Source of the DNA: Cytobacillus purgationiresistens
GTDB lineage: Bacteria; Bacillota; Bacilli; Bacillales; Cytobacillaceae
Direction of reading: 5' to 3'
Assembly (NCBI RefSeq): GCF_030813235.1
Contig: NZ_JAUSUB010000002.1
Span: 124,001 to 188,000, forward strand
DNA: 64,000 bases
Below are positions 36,552 through 44,049 of this stretch, in pieces. How positions within the stretch are numbered: position 1 is the first letter of the stretch; each line of letters starts with the position of its first letter. The translations under genes were made by a program, and so were the position numbers. The notes beneath the pieces are model-generated. The model saw only the letters and a list, made by a program, of their open reading frames with translations. It did not search any database and was not told the DNA's origin.

Positions 36552-37100
36552 TTATTTCAATAATGGCTCATTCACTTTTAAAAAAGCGGCCAAATTACTT
36601 AATTCCTTTTGTAATCTTTTTTGGACCTCATGGTCAATGAAGAAGGACTCATCCTCGGTTCTCTCTACCTCTGAATCTAAAACATACGCACCATGAAAGA
36701 TCGTTGTTGCTCCTAGTGCTGAAAATACCGGCTTAAGCGCGTAATCAATCATAAGAAGATGGCCGAATGTTCCGCCAATCACGAGCGGAAGAATGGCTTT
36801 ATCTACAAATCCCTTTTGTGGCAATAGATCTAAATAAGCTTTTAAAACACCTGTATATGATGCCTTATATACAGGGGTCAAGATAATAACGGCATCCGCA
36901 GTCTCGACCTTTTTATGGGCAGCTATAATATCCGGACTATCAAATATCGCATGCAGTAAATCCTCAGCAGGCAATTCTCTTACCTTAATTTGTTCAAAGG
37001 AGATACCTTCCTTTTTTAAAAATGCCACCGTCTCATTTTCCAAACCGTTTAATCTTGAATTCGCAGAAGGCCCTCCTGATATAATCGCAACTTTTGTCAT
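36552..37100 (-). CDS. NADPH-dependent FMN reductase (SsuE/MsuE type)
   Basis: A 182-aa flavodoxin-fold reductase starting MTKVAIISGGPSANSRLNGL, with the phosphate-binding SGGPSANSR loop and the family segment VIILTPVYKASYTGVLKAYL. Such enzymes supply reduced FMN to two-component monooxygenases, and this one is directly downstream (38 bp) of an LLM monooxygenase, so they form a pair; it may also serve the other two LLM enzymes. The GTG at 37109 overlaps the AAGGAGTG ribosome binding site, hence the ATG at 37100. Confidence 0.92.
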   Translation of the reverse strand: MTKVAIISGGPSANSRLNGLENETVAFLKKEGISFEQIKVRELPAEDLLHAIFDSPDIIAAHKKVETADAVIILTPVYKASYTGVLKAYLDLLPQKGFVDKAILPLVIGGTFGHLLMIDYALKPVFSALGATTIFHGAYVLDSEVERTEDESFFIDHEVQKRLQKELSNLAAFLKVNEPLLK

Positions 37101-37138
37101 TTTTTTCACTCCTTATGATTTGATTCTTTCATTGTAGT

Positions 37139-38509
37139 TTACTGGTTTACTGCTCTGTACTGTCGTCCTATATGATGGTCTGGTAATTGATCATATCCAA
37201 ATAGATTATTGCGGAAGGTTCCCTCCTCATATTCTTTTCTTACAAGGCCTCTTTCTTGCAAAATCGGCACAACATGCTCGACAAATTCTTCAAACGTGCC
37301 AGGGGTCACTGCATAGGCTATATTAAAACCGTCTACTCCTGTTTCAACAATCCACTCCTCCATTAAATCGGCTACTTTCTCAGGCGTTCCTACCGCAACT
37401 TGGCCCATTCCGCCTACACCCACATATTTCGCAATTTCATCTACTGTCCAATCCTTGGTCGAATCAATATTGGTAAATGTTTCAACGATAGATTGGATTG
37501 CATCATTTTTCACGTATTCGATTTTCTGATCGGGCTCAAGCCCTGCAAAGTCAATTCCACTCCAGCCCCCGAATAATGCTAAGGCACCTTCATAGCTTGC
37601 ATGCTCTTGATACTCGCGATATTTCACTTCTGCTTCTTCCTGCGTCCGTCCGATAATTGGTGTGATGAGCGAAAGAACTTTGATTTCATGTCGATCACGC
37701 CCAATGACTTCCGCCTCCTTGCGCAACTTCTGTACAACCACTTTACCCGCCTCCGTAGTCGGAACGCTAATAAATACTAGTTCTGCATGCTCTGCCGCAA
37801 ATTTCCTCCCCCTAGCAGAAGCACCTGCCTGAAAAATCACGGGTGTTCGCTGTGGTGATGGTTCGCATAAATGAGCGCCAGGTACTTTAAAAAACTTGCC
37901 TTCATGCTCAATATCATGGACTTTTTCCGGATCAGCATATAGCCTTTTCTCTTTATCTAGAACAACTGCATCATCTTCCCAGCTCCCCTCCCATAGCTTA
38001 TACACGACCTCTAAATATTCATCTGCAATTTCATACCGTTCATCATGGCTAATTTGCTGGTCCAATCCGATATTTACAGCTGCACTGTTTAAATAAGAGG
38101 TGACAATATTCCAACCAATTCGCCCCTTTGTTAAATGATCAAGAGTTGAGATTCTCCTAGCGAAAACATATGGATGCTCATAGCTTGTAGAAGCCGTTAA
38201 GCCAAAACCCAAATGTTTGGTTACCTGTGCCATTATAGGTACAACAAATGCCGGATCATTAACAGGTACCTGAACGCCCTGCCTGACAGCTGCATCTCTT
38301 GATCCTTGATATACATCATAGGTGCCTAATACATCTGCAAGAAAAATAGCATCGAATTTTCCTTTTTCCAAAACCTTTGCAAGATGTGTCCAATATTCAG
38401 CATCTTTGTAGGTTGAAGATTGATCATCCTTATGCGTCCATAAGCCTGGTGATTGATGTCCCGCACAATTCATATCAAATGCATTTAAATACACTCTTTT
38501 ATTGGTCAT
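37139..38509 (-). CDS. LLM-class flavin-dependent monooxygenase, NtaA/SnaA/DszA family (copy 2)
   Basis: A 456-aa paralogue of the enzymes at 32446 and 42283, but the most diverged of the three: it starts MTNKRVYLNAFDMNCAGHQS, with NCAGHQSPGLW instead of the MHNSHGLW of the others. FDAIFLADVLGTYDVYQGSR and LTKGRIGWNIVTSYLNSAAV are the FMN-enzyme blocks. The difference near the active-site entrance suggests a different substrate. It is followed by its FMN reductase and preceded by a 51-bp minisatellite that separates it from the yezD group. Confidence 0.92.
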   Translation of the reverse strand: MTNKRVYLNAFDMNCAGHQSPGLWTHKDDQSSTYKDAEYWTHLAKVLEKGKFDAIFLADVLGTYDVYQGSRDAAVRQGVQVPVNDPAFVVPIMAQVTKHLGFGLTASTSYEHPYVFARRISTLDHLTKGRIGWNIVTSYLNSAAVNIGLDQQISHDERYEIADEYLEVVYKLWEGSWEDDAVVLDKEKRLYADPEKVHDIEHEGKFFKVPGAHLCEPSPQRTPVIFQAGASARGRKFAAEHAELVFISVPTTEAGKVVVQKLRKEAEVIGRDRHEIKVLSLITPIIGRTQEEAEVKYREYQEHASYEGALALFGGWSGIDFAGLEPDQKIEYVKNDAIQSIVETFTNIDSTKDWTVDEIAKYVGVGGMGQVAVGTPEKVADLMEEWIVETGVDGFNIAYAVTPGTFEEFVEHVVPILQERGLVRKEYEEGTFRNNLFGYDQLPDHHIGRQYRAVNQ

Positions 38510-38530
38510 TTTTTATATCCTCCTCAGACT

Positions 38531-39168
38531 TCACGTGATTTGAGATTGGAATCCCCCGCATTCTCATCTGAAAAACGGAATCCACGTGATTTGAGATTGG
38601 AATCCCACGCATTCTCATCTGAAAAACAGAATTCACGTGATTTGAGATTGGATTCCCCCGCATTCTCATCTAAAAAACAGATATCGCTTGATTTGAGATT
38701 GGAATCCCTCGCATTCTCATCTGAAAAATGGAATTCACGTGATTTGAGATTGGAATCCCCCGCATTCTCATCTGAAAAACGGAATCCACGTGATTTGAGA
38801 TTGGAATCCCCCCATTCTCATCTGAAAAACAGATATCGCTTGATTTGAGATTGGAATCCCTCGCATTCTCATCTGAAAAACGGAATTCTCGTGATTTGAG
38901 ATTGGAATCCCCCGCATTCTCATCTGAAAAACAGATATCGCTTGATTTGAGATTGAATTCCCCCGCATTCTCATCTAAAAAACAGATATCGCTTGATTTG
39001 AGATTGGAATCCCCCGCATTCTCATCTGAAAAACGGAATCCACGTGATTTGAGATTGGAATCCCACGCATTCTCATCTAAAAAACGGAATCCACGTGATT
39101 TGAGATTGGAATCCCCCGCATTCTCATCTGAAAAACGGAATCCACGTGATTTGAGATTGGAATCCCCA
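38531..39168. repeat. 51-bp minisatellite, about 12.5 units
   Basis: Units of CACGTGATTTGAGATTGGAA followed by TCCCCCGCATTCTCATCTGA and about 11 more bases repeat every 51 bp (one unit has lost a base near 38808). Two junction types alternate irregularly: GGAAT(C/T)CACGTG and GATATCGCTTG. Within each unit TGAGATTGGAAT and ATTCTCATCTGA form an imperfect hairpin (9 of 12 positions pair). Because 51 is divisible by three, long open frames run on both strands, but none has a start signal. It lies upstream of the LLM gene at 38509. Confidence 0.95.
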
Positions 39169-39194
39169 AACTCGATTAATGCAAAGTCACCTTC

Positions 39195-39518
39195 TTAATC
39201 TATTATTCTCTTAAAATCCTGCAGCTTTCTTATCAGGCCGCCATGTCCAAAGCGGATCACTTTTTGCTTATTCACGTTTTCACTGTTGGCAGCGACATAT
39301 TCAAAGAAAGCAAGAAGATATATGCGGCGAACCATAATGTTTTCCACACCGTTTTTATAAAACCATTCATCAACAGTATTAAAGACACCCTTATTGATTT
39401 TAAAATTTTCACTGCACCAATTGAAAAACTGTAAGTCCGGTAAATTTAAGTAATGACTTTTTTCTAGGGATTTCTTCTCATTTAATTGTTTTACTATCCC
39501 ATTATCCTTATGTTGCAT
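39195..39518 (-). CDS. Hypothetical protein of 107 aa
   Basis: Not recognised. The preferred ATG (39518) is 8 bp after AAGGAGG; the ATG at 39524 is too close to it. The protein reads MQHKDNGIVKQLNEKKSLEK and is mostly helical with a conserved-looking aromatic-rich middle (LPDLQFFNWCSENFKINKG; DEWFYKNGVENIMVRRIYLL) and a basic C-terminus. It has no membrane segment. It lies 41 bp after yezD on the same strand, between it and the minisatellite, so it may belong to the same SAM-riboswitch-controlled transcript. Confidence 0.7.
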   Translation of the reverse strand: MQHKDNGIVKQLNEKKSLEKSHYLNLPDLQFFNWCSENFKINKGVFNTVDEWFYKNGVENIMVRRIYLLAFFEYVAANSENVNKQKVIRFGHGGLIRKLQDFKRIID

Positions 39519-39559
39519 GACCATAGCCTCCTTATCATGCAGAACGTAGTAATTCTCTC

Positions 39560-39730
39560 TTACTTACTCTTTGAAAGAACTTTCTTTTTTAGAGCAAATC
39601 GTTTTTTTTCAGTAATATCAATTTGGGTAATTTCCCCTTCATGAACAGTCACAGTTACACAGCCATATTCGAGTTGCTTCAATGTGGAAACGATTGTAAT
39701 GATTTTTTCTTGATCGATATACTTATCCAT
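39560..39730 (-). CDS. yezD: YezD family small protein (DUF2292)
   Basis: A 56-aa gene: MDKYIDQEKIITIVSTLKQL, then EYGCVTVTVHEGEITQIDIT and the basic end EKKRFALKKKVLSKSK. The pattern of a short helix, a GxVxVTVHxGxITQID beta segment and a basic tail is that of YezD/DUF2292. In bacilli and other firmicutes this small family is repeatedly found with sulfur assimilation genes, which agrees with its place here. GGAGG precedes the ATG. Function unknown. Confidence 0.8.
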   Translation of the reverse strand: MDKYIDQEKIITIVSTLKQLEYGCVTVTVHEGEITQIDITEKKRFALKKKVLSKSK

Positions 39731-39740
39731 GGAAGCCTCC

Positions 39741-39908
39741 TTATTTCCTCAATGTATTTTCTTTAATATCCCTGTACTCTTCTTCTAGTTCTGATAATGT
39801 TAAGTTTGTTAATACAGCAATTGGATATTTAGTTTCGTCAGCCTTTGTTAGGTACGCAATCAGGAACTTTCGTCTCCTGTTAATGGCATTTTGCAGAATC
39901 TTAGCCAA
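39741..39908 (-). CDS. Small basic protein resembling Fur-regulated basic protein FbpA
   Basis: A 55-aa protein starting at a TTG (39908), 8 bp after GGAGG. It reads MAKILQNAINRRRKFLIAYL, then TKADETKYPIAVLTNLTLSE and LEEEYRDIKENTLRK. The pattern of a basic first helix followed by LTLSELEEEY is that of the FbpA family, small Bacillus proteins first described as Fur-regulated. The assignment rests on a short motif. Its start overlaps the end of the hydrolase gene by 8 bp and it ends 10 bp before the yezD start, so the three are co-transcribed. Confidence 0.6.
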   Translation of the reverse strand: MAKILQNAINRRRKFLIAYLTKADETKYPIAVLTNLTLSELEEEYRDIKENTLRK

Positions 39909-40719
39909 TTTCCCGTCCTCCAATTTTCCCTTGCAGTCTCCATTCTTCCTTTTGTCTATCTTCTAAATAACCAGCAGACACTCGGGTTTGAATAAAGAGG
40001 TGACTATCTTCTATAATTCGATCCTTTTCAAAATCCATCGTGGCCACATGATATGAATGTTGGAGTATTTTTACCTCCTTATCTTGAGAACCGACCTCTT
40101 TTATAATCTTATCCGTGTTTTCATGAGGTACGACATGGTCCTCGAGCGATTTAAAACAGAGGAGCGGGCAATGAATTCTTTTTATACTTGCTGGGGCAAT
40201 ATCCATGAGTTTTTGAATTTCATGAATGGCTTTCACAGGCACCTTTTTATAGATAATCTCATCCGCCTCTTTATCTTTTATATCAGGCGTCCCCTCATCC
40301 ACATATTGCTGAATCGTATTCCCTTTTAAATAGTCAAGGTTTGGAATGGATAACGCAGTATTTATAAGAATGATACCTGCTATCCCCTTGAACTTTTCAG
40401 CTAACAATATAGTCAAGGTACCGCCCATCGACTGTCCGAGTATGAAAATTGACTTGCAGTGCTTTCTTAACTTCTCCAAACCTATCTCTGCGGAATGCAG
40501 CCAATCATGATACGTACATTCCTCTAAATCAAGATAATCTGTTCCATGACCAGCTAACCTGGGTGCATATACTGTGTAACCCAACTGAGCGAGCTCATCA
40601 CCTATATACCTCACACTTTGAGGTGTACCAATAAACCCATGTAAAATGAGAATGCCTGTATCATTACCATCGAAGAAAAATGACTCTGCACCATCGATCA
40701 CTCTTGTTGACTGTTCCAT
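39901..40719 (-). CDS. Alpha/beta hydrolase, carboxylesterase/monoacylglycerol lipase type
   Basis: A 272-aa hydrolase with ILILHGFIGTPQSVRYIGDE, PRLAGHGTDY and the nucleophile elbow FILGQSMGGTL (Ser97); aspartate and histidine lie in KSLEDHVVPHEN and HSYHVATMDFEKD. The last pair of segments is typical of Bacillus Est30-like carboxylesterases. It is the first gene after the second SAM riboswitch (41205-41358), from which it is separated by about 490 bp including two copies of an intergenic repeat. Whether the riboswitch still controls it is uncertain. A deacylase role on S- or N-acylated sulfur compounds would fit the context but is speculative. Confidence 0.88.
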   Translation of the reverse strand: MEQSTRVIDGAESFFFDGNDTGILILHGFIGTPQSVRYIGDELAQLGYTVYAPRLAGHGTDYLDLEECTYHDWLHSAEIGLEKLRKHCKSIFILGQSMGGTLTILLAEKFKGIAGIILINTALSIPNLDYLKGNTIQQYVDEGTPDIKDKEADEIIYKKVPVKAIHEIQKLMDIAPASIKRIHCPLLCFKSLEDHVVPHENTDKIIKEVGSQDKEVKILQHSYHVATMDFEKDRIIEDSHLFIQTRVSAGYLEDRQKEEWRLQGKIGGREIG

Positions 40720-40738
40720 TTCTCAGCCTCCCTTTAAT

Positions 40739-40977
40739 AAAATGCGGAGGTGGCTCGCTCAGCCCCGACAAGCATAAGACGCGAATGAAATGAAGGTGGT
40801 CTTTACCTTCAATTCATTCGTGACTTATGACCTCGAGGGGCTAGCCACCGCAGCTGGACTTCTTGAAATGCGGAGGTGGCTCGCTCAGCCCCGACAAGCA
40901 TAAAACGCGAATGAAATAAAGGTGGTCTTTACTTCCGTTCATTCGTGACCTCTAGGCGCTAGCCACTACAGCCAGCA
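40739..40977. repeat. Structured intergenic repeat, copy C (tandem pair)
   Basis: Two head-to-tail units, about 40739-40860 and 40866-40977, each opening AAATGCGGAGGTGGCTCGCT, with CAGCCCCGACAAGCATAA, a pairing inner part (CGCGAATGAA with TTCATTCGTG) and closing CTCGAGGGGCTAGCCACC or a variant. The 5' GGTGGCT and 3' AGCCACC ends pair, so each unit folds into a long hairpin. The second unit has accumulated changes and small deletions. Confidence 0.85.
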
Positions 40978-41204
40978 CAGATCATTTAGCTCATCCGCTA
41001 ACTTTCCCACCGACCTTTTCTCTAGTTACAAAAATGCCTTTGGAGGTCCAATCAGCAACTCAATTAACAAATTCCGATTTAACCAATGTGTTTAATCAAC
41101 TTTATACAAATACTTCTCCTAACCATCCAGCCAATATAGACGATTTGTTTTATGAGTTATGCATTTTCATACAGATTTAAGAGAGATAAATTTAATTATG
41201 CACA
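40978..41204 (-). other. Leader remnant between riboswitch 2 and the repeats
   Basis: On the minus strand this stretch contains TTGCTGATTGGACCTCCAAA (about 41026-41056), which reads LLIGPPKAFL then a stop and closely matches the short ORF found behind riboswitch 1 (LLIGPPKACK). Here the downstream terminator arm is missing and no ATG or ribosome binding site is seen. No other gene is visible. Confidence 0.55.
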
Positions 41205-41358
41205 AAATAAAACCCCTTCTTAAATAAGAAGAGGTAAAAGGACCGATCTTTATCTCTTCTTATCTTTCAAGCTTTCCGCTTGCTGGAATTGGCACAGTTC
41301 AATTAAGTCTGTTGCCGAGGCTTCAAAGGGCCAGTCCCTCCACCTCTCTGGATAAGAA
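41205..41358 (-). ncRNA. SAM riboswitch (S-box leader) 2 with its terminator
   Basis: On the minus strand the S-box core reads CTTATCCAGAGAGGTGGAGG, then GACTGGCCCTTTGAAGCCTC, then GGCAACAG and GTGCCAATTCCAGC with the P4 arm AAGCGGAAAGCTT and the closing GATAAG that pairs with CTTATC. A terminator stem (ACCTCTTCTT with AAGAAGGGGT, then TTTTATTTT) ends it at about 41206-41236. High SAM should favour the terminator and turn off downstream genes, here the hydrolase-yezD group. It also lies directly downstream of the second metQ-like gene. Confidence 0.95.
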
Positions 41359-41445
41359 AACAATTATTTTATTTTGTATTATTACTTTAAAACATAATAA
41401 AATGACTGTCAATATATTTTTGAAAATTAAGACTTTTGACTAGGT

Positions 41446-42255
41446 TTATTCTTCCATCCATTTCGGCTTATGAAATCCTTGGAAATGCTTATCAATTACT
41501 TGTAAAAATTCTTTAGACTCAACGGATTCTATGATATCTTTTACAAATTGCTGATCTTTATCGCCATCTCTTACCACAATGCGGTTTTGGATTTCATCAG
41601 GAATTTGATCTCGATAGATTGCCGTTGTTAGATCAAGCCCTGCAGCTACAGCAAAGTTTCCATTGACTGCGGCTAAATCTACAGATTCAAGTGAACGAGG
41701 CAGCTGTGCAGCATCGACTTCATGAAACTTTAAATTCTTCGGATTATCTTCAATATCCTTCACCGTCACTGTCACAGGATTAATTTCCTCAGCAAGCTTT
41801 AATAATCCTGCATCTCTTAATACAGTCAGACCGCGTGCTAAATTTGTCGGATCATTGGCGATTGCTACGGTGCTTCCTTCTTTAATCTCATCTAATGAAC
41901 CATATTGTACAGAATAAATCCCAATTGGAGCAGTCGGCACTGAAACAACATCGATTAACTCCAAGCCCTTTTCTTTATTAAAATTCTCTAAATATACCTT
42001 ATGCTGAAATAAATTTGCATCTAAATCACCGCTATCCAAAGCAATGTTCGGTTGTACATAATCATTAAATTCCTTTACTTCAACAGAGTAGCCTTTCTTT
42101 TCAAGGATAGGAACAACCCCTTCTTTTAACATATCACTATATGGAACTGTAGCACCAAAAACGAGCTTCCTCTTCTCCTCACTTGTAGCAGAGCTGCATG
42201 CTGACAGCCCTATCACAAATCCAACTAATATAAACGTGAGCCATATTTTTTTCAT
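41446..42255 (-). CDS. MetQ-like (NlpA family) substrate-binding lipoprotein, second copy
   Basis: A 269-aa lipoprotein: MKKIWLTFILVGFVIGLSAC has the lipobox LSAC at residues 17-20. The mature domain carries VFGATVPYSDMLKEGVVPIL, LDANLFQHKVYLENF and VAIANDPTNLARGLTVLRDA, as in MetQ. It shares the NDPxNxxRGLxVL block with the protein at 33866 but is clearly diverged. No permease or ATPase gene lies beside it, so it may use the metNI transporter at 34766-36443 with another ligand. It follows an LLM monooxygenase by 27 bp in a riboswitch-controlled pair. Confidence 0.92.
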   Translation of the reverse strand: MKKIWLTFILVGFVIGLSACSSATSEEKRKLVFGATVPYSDMLKEGVVPILEKKGYSVEVKEFNDYVQPNIALDSGDLDANLFQHKVYLENFNKEKGLELIDVVSVPTAPIGIYSVQYGSLDEIKEGSTVAIANDPTNLARGLTVLRDAGLLKLAEEINPVTVTVKDIEDNPKNLKFHEVDAAQLPRSLESVDLAAVNGNFAVAAGLDLTTAIYRDQIPDEIQNRIVVRDGDKDQQFVKDIIESVESKEFLQVIDKHFQGFHKPKWMEE

Positions 42256-42282
42256 ACTAGCACCTCTATATCCATTTTGATA

Positions 42283-43677
42283 TTAACGATTGACAGAATG
42301 AACACCTTTCCTATGTTTGCTGCCTGGGTGATCACTCGTTAGAACTGGGCTGCCATGCTCAAAAAGCTTCTCTCTTAATGCTCCGTCCTTATATTCAGTT
42401 TTATATAGTCCTCTTTCTTGTAGAATAGGGACAACTAATTCAATAAACTCTATTAAACTTGCAGGTGTAACCAAATGGTTTAAATTAAAGCCATCTACTC
42501 CTGAAGCCTCGAATTGATATTGAATTGCATCGGCTACCTCGGTTGGATTGCCGACAATGATCGTTTCTCTATCAAGCCCTTCCAGTCGGGCAAGTGCTTC
42601 TTTTACTGATAATTTTTTTGATGCATCTTTTGTTAAAGATGCCGCTTTATAGTGACCATGCTCCGTCTTTTTAAATTCAAATGGATCGTCCAGCTGGTCA
42701 TTTTCATATTCTGCGAGATCGTAGCCACTCGCACCCCCAAATTGCGCTTTGGCAGAGTCAGCACTCCATAGTCGATTGAGCTCAGCGAACTTCTCTTCTG
42801 CTTCTTCCGTCGTTTTGCCGACAATGACAGTTAGAAAAGAAAAGATTTTAATATGTTCAGGATTTCTACCATATGAAGCAGCCCGCTCTCTAATGTCCTC
42901 TGTATAATGTCGGATTCTTTCCGGTGTTGGACCCCCTACAAATACACATTCTGCATGCTTTGCGGCAAATTCACGCCCTCTTGGAGAAGTACCTGCTTGG
43001 TAAATGACTGGTGTTCTTTGCAAAGAGGGTTCACTTAAATGCGGTCCCTCTACATCAAAATATTCACCTGAATGATTAATTTCATGAACTTTAGAAGAAT
43101 CAACCAGCACCCCGCTTGCATGATCCTCAATAACCGCCCCATCTTCCCAGCTTGCCTCCCATAATTTATAGGAAACATCTAAATATTCGTCTGCAATGTC
43201 ATAGCGCTTGTCATGCTTAATCATATCCTTCAGCCCAAAGTTCCTAGCTGCATTAGGCAGGTAAGAGGTGACTACATTCCAAGCTACACGTCCTTTTGTT
43301 AAATGATCTAAGGTTGAAAACCTCCGTGCATTTCCAAATGGCGATTCATACGTTGTACTCACCGTTAATGCAAATCCCAAGTGCTTGGTTACACTTGCCA
43401 TGGCAGGAATGACAAAAGCACCATCATTCACAGGAAATTGCAGACCATCGCGTATGGATGGTTCCTTGCTCTTTTTAAATGTGTCATATACACCTAGAAC
43501 ATCGGCAAAAAATACAGCATCGAATTTCCCTTTTTCTAACAGCTTAGCGAGTCCAATCCAATATTCTAAATCTTTGTATAGCCGATGCCTTTTAGAGTCC
43601 GCATGCTTCCATAAACCATGAGAATTATGCATCGCACTTGTCATTTCAAATGCATTCAATATGATTTCTTTCGTCAT
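42283..43677 (-). CDS. LLM-class flavin-dependent monooxygenase, NtaA/SnaA/DszA family (copy 3)
   Basis: A 464-aa FMNH2-dependent monooxygenase, the closest relative in the window being the 461-aa enzyme at 32446: both share LNAFEM, MHNSHGLWKH, FADV.GVYD, LTKGRVAWN.VTSYLPNAA and the end motif LTSDHPG(A/S)K. The ATG at 43677 follows AGGGAGTGG. It is the first gene behind SAM riboswitch 1 and a second terminator, so it should be expressed only when SAM (and possibly another signal) is low. Expected chemistry is oxidative release of sulfur or an amine from an organic compound; the substrate is not known. Confidence 0.92.
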   Translation of the reverse strand: MTKEIILNAFEMTSAMHNSHGLWKHADSKRHRLYKDLEYWIGLAKLLEKGKFDAVFFADVLGVYDTFKKSKEPSIRDGLQFPVNDGAFVIPAMASVTKHLGFALTVSTTYESPFGNARRFSTLDHLTKGRVAWNVVTSYLPNAARNFGLKDMIKHDKRYDIADEYLDVSYKLWEASWEDGAVIEDHASGVLVDSSKVHEINHSGEYFDVEGPHLSEPSLQRTPVIYQAGTSPRGREFAAKHAECVFVGGPTPERIRHYTEDIRERAASYGRNPEHIKIFSFLTVIVGKTTEEAEEKFAELNRLWSADSAKAQFGGASGYDLAEYENDQLDDPFEFKKTEHGHYKAASLTKDASKKLSVKEALARLEGLDRETIIVGNPTEVADAIQYQFEASGVDGFNLNHLVTPASLIEFIELVVPILQERGLYKTEYKDGALREKLFEHGSPVLTSDHPGSKHRKGVHSVNR

Positions 43678-43701
43678 TTCTATCCACTCCCTCTAAGAAA
43701 A

Positions 43702-43760
43702 TAAAAAACACCAAAAGCAAAGAGAGATGATTAACAATCATCACTTGCATGCTTTTGGTG
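43702..43760 (-). terminator. Second terminator in the monooxygenase leader (possible attenuator)
   Basis: On the minus strand CACCAAAAGCA (43750-43760) pairs perfectly over 11 bp with TGCTTTTGGTG (43709-43719), followed by TTTTTTATTTT. The loop holds a further small hairpin (GATGATT, AATCATC). It stands between the riboswitch terminator and the monooxygenase start, only 24 bp before the ATG, so it must be bypassed for expression. Its 5' arm overlaps the last codons of a short ORF (43741-43782). Confidence 0.75.
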
Positions 43761-43782
43761 GTCCAATCAGCAAAATATTCAT
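43741..43782 (-). CDS. Candidate leader peptide MNILLIGPPKACK
   Basis: A 13-codon ORF, MNILLIGPPKACK, begins at an ATG with a modest AGG 8 bp upstream and ends in TGA at 43741. Codons 8-12 lie in the 5' arm of the second terminator, the geometry of leader-peptide attenuation. A GPP segment is a known context for slow peptide-bond formation, and a cysteine codon sits near the end. A nearly identical string (LLIGPPKAFL) follows riboswitch 2. Translation is not proven; it could instead be a conserved RNA sequence without coding function. Confidence 0.4.
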   Translation of the reverse strand: MNILLIGPPKACK

Positions 43783-43802
43783 TTGTCTGCCTAGATTCAC
43801 AA

Positions 43803-43957
43803 TCAAAAAAAACCTCTTCCGAAATAGGAAGAGGTTAAGAAAACATCTTAAATCTCTATCCTATCGTTCAAGCGTCCGCTTGCTGGAATTGGCACAGTGC
43901 AAAATGTCTGTTGCCGAGGCTTCAAAGGGCCAGTCCCTCCACCTCTCTAGATAAGAA
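43803..43957 (-). ncRNA. SAM riboswitch (S-box leader) 1 with its terminator
   Basis: The aptamer (about 43855-43957) reads on the minus strand CTTATCTAGAGAGGTGGAGG, then GACTGGCCCTTTGAAGCCTC, GGCAACAG, GTGCCAATTCCAGCAAGCGG and a closing strand GATAGGATAG. The expression platform is a perfect terminator AACCTCTTCC / GGAAGAGGTT followed by TTTTTTTG at 43804-43836. It lies upstream of the monooxygenase and metQ-like genes, and SAM binding should stop transcription. Confidence 0.96.
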
Positions 43958-44049
43958 TGAATATAGGCTATTCAATTAAATAGTTCTTTTCAATAATATT
44001 AATCTAAAGCAATCAATTGATATTGTCAATTGATTTTAGAAATTTCCCA

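Noticed and set aside
38531-39168. CRISPR array
   Set aside because: The repeated unit fills the whole period with no unique spacers, and no cas genes are near.
38540-39198. ORFs encoding repeated RDLRLESPAFSSEK peptides
   Set aside because: Translation of the 51-bp minisatellite; open on both strands, no start signals, and broken by a single-base loss in one unit.
41360-41445. Terminator for the second metQ-like gene
   Set aside because: No stem with a T-run was found; transcripts may run into the second riboswitch.
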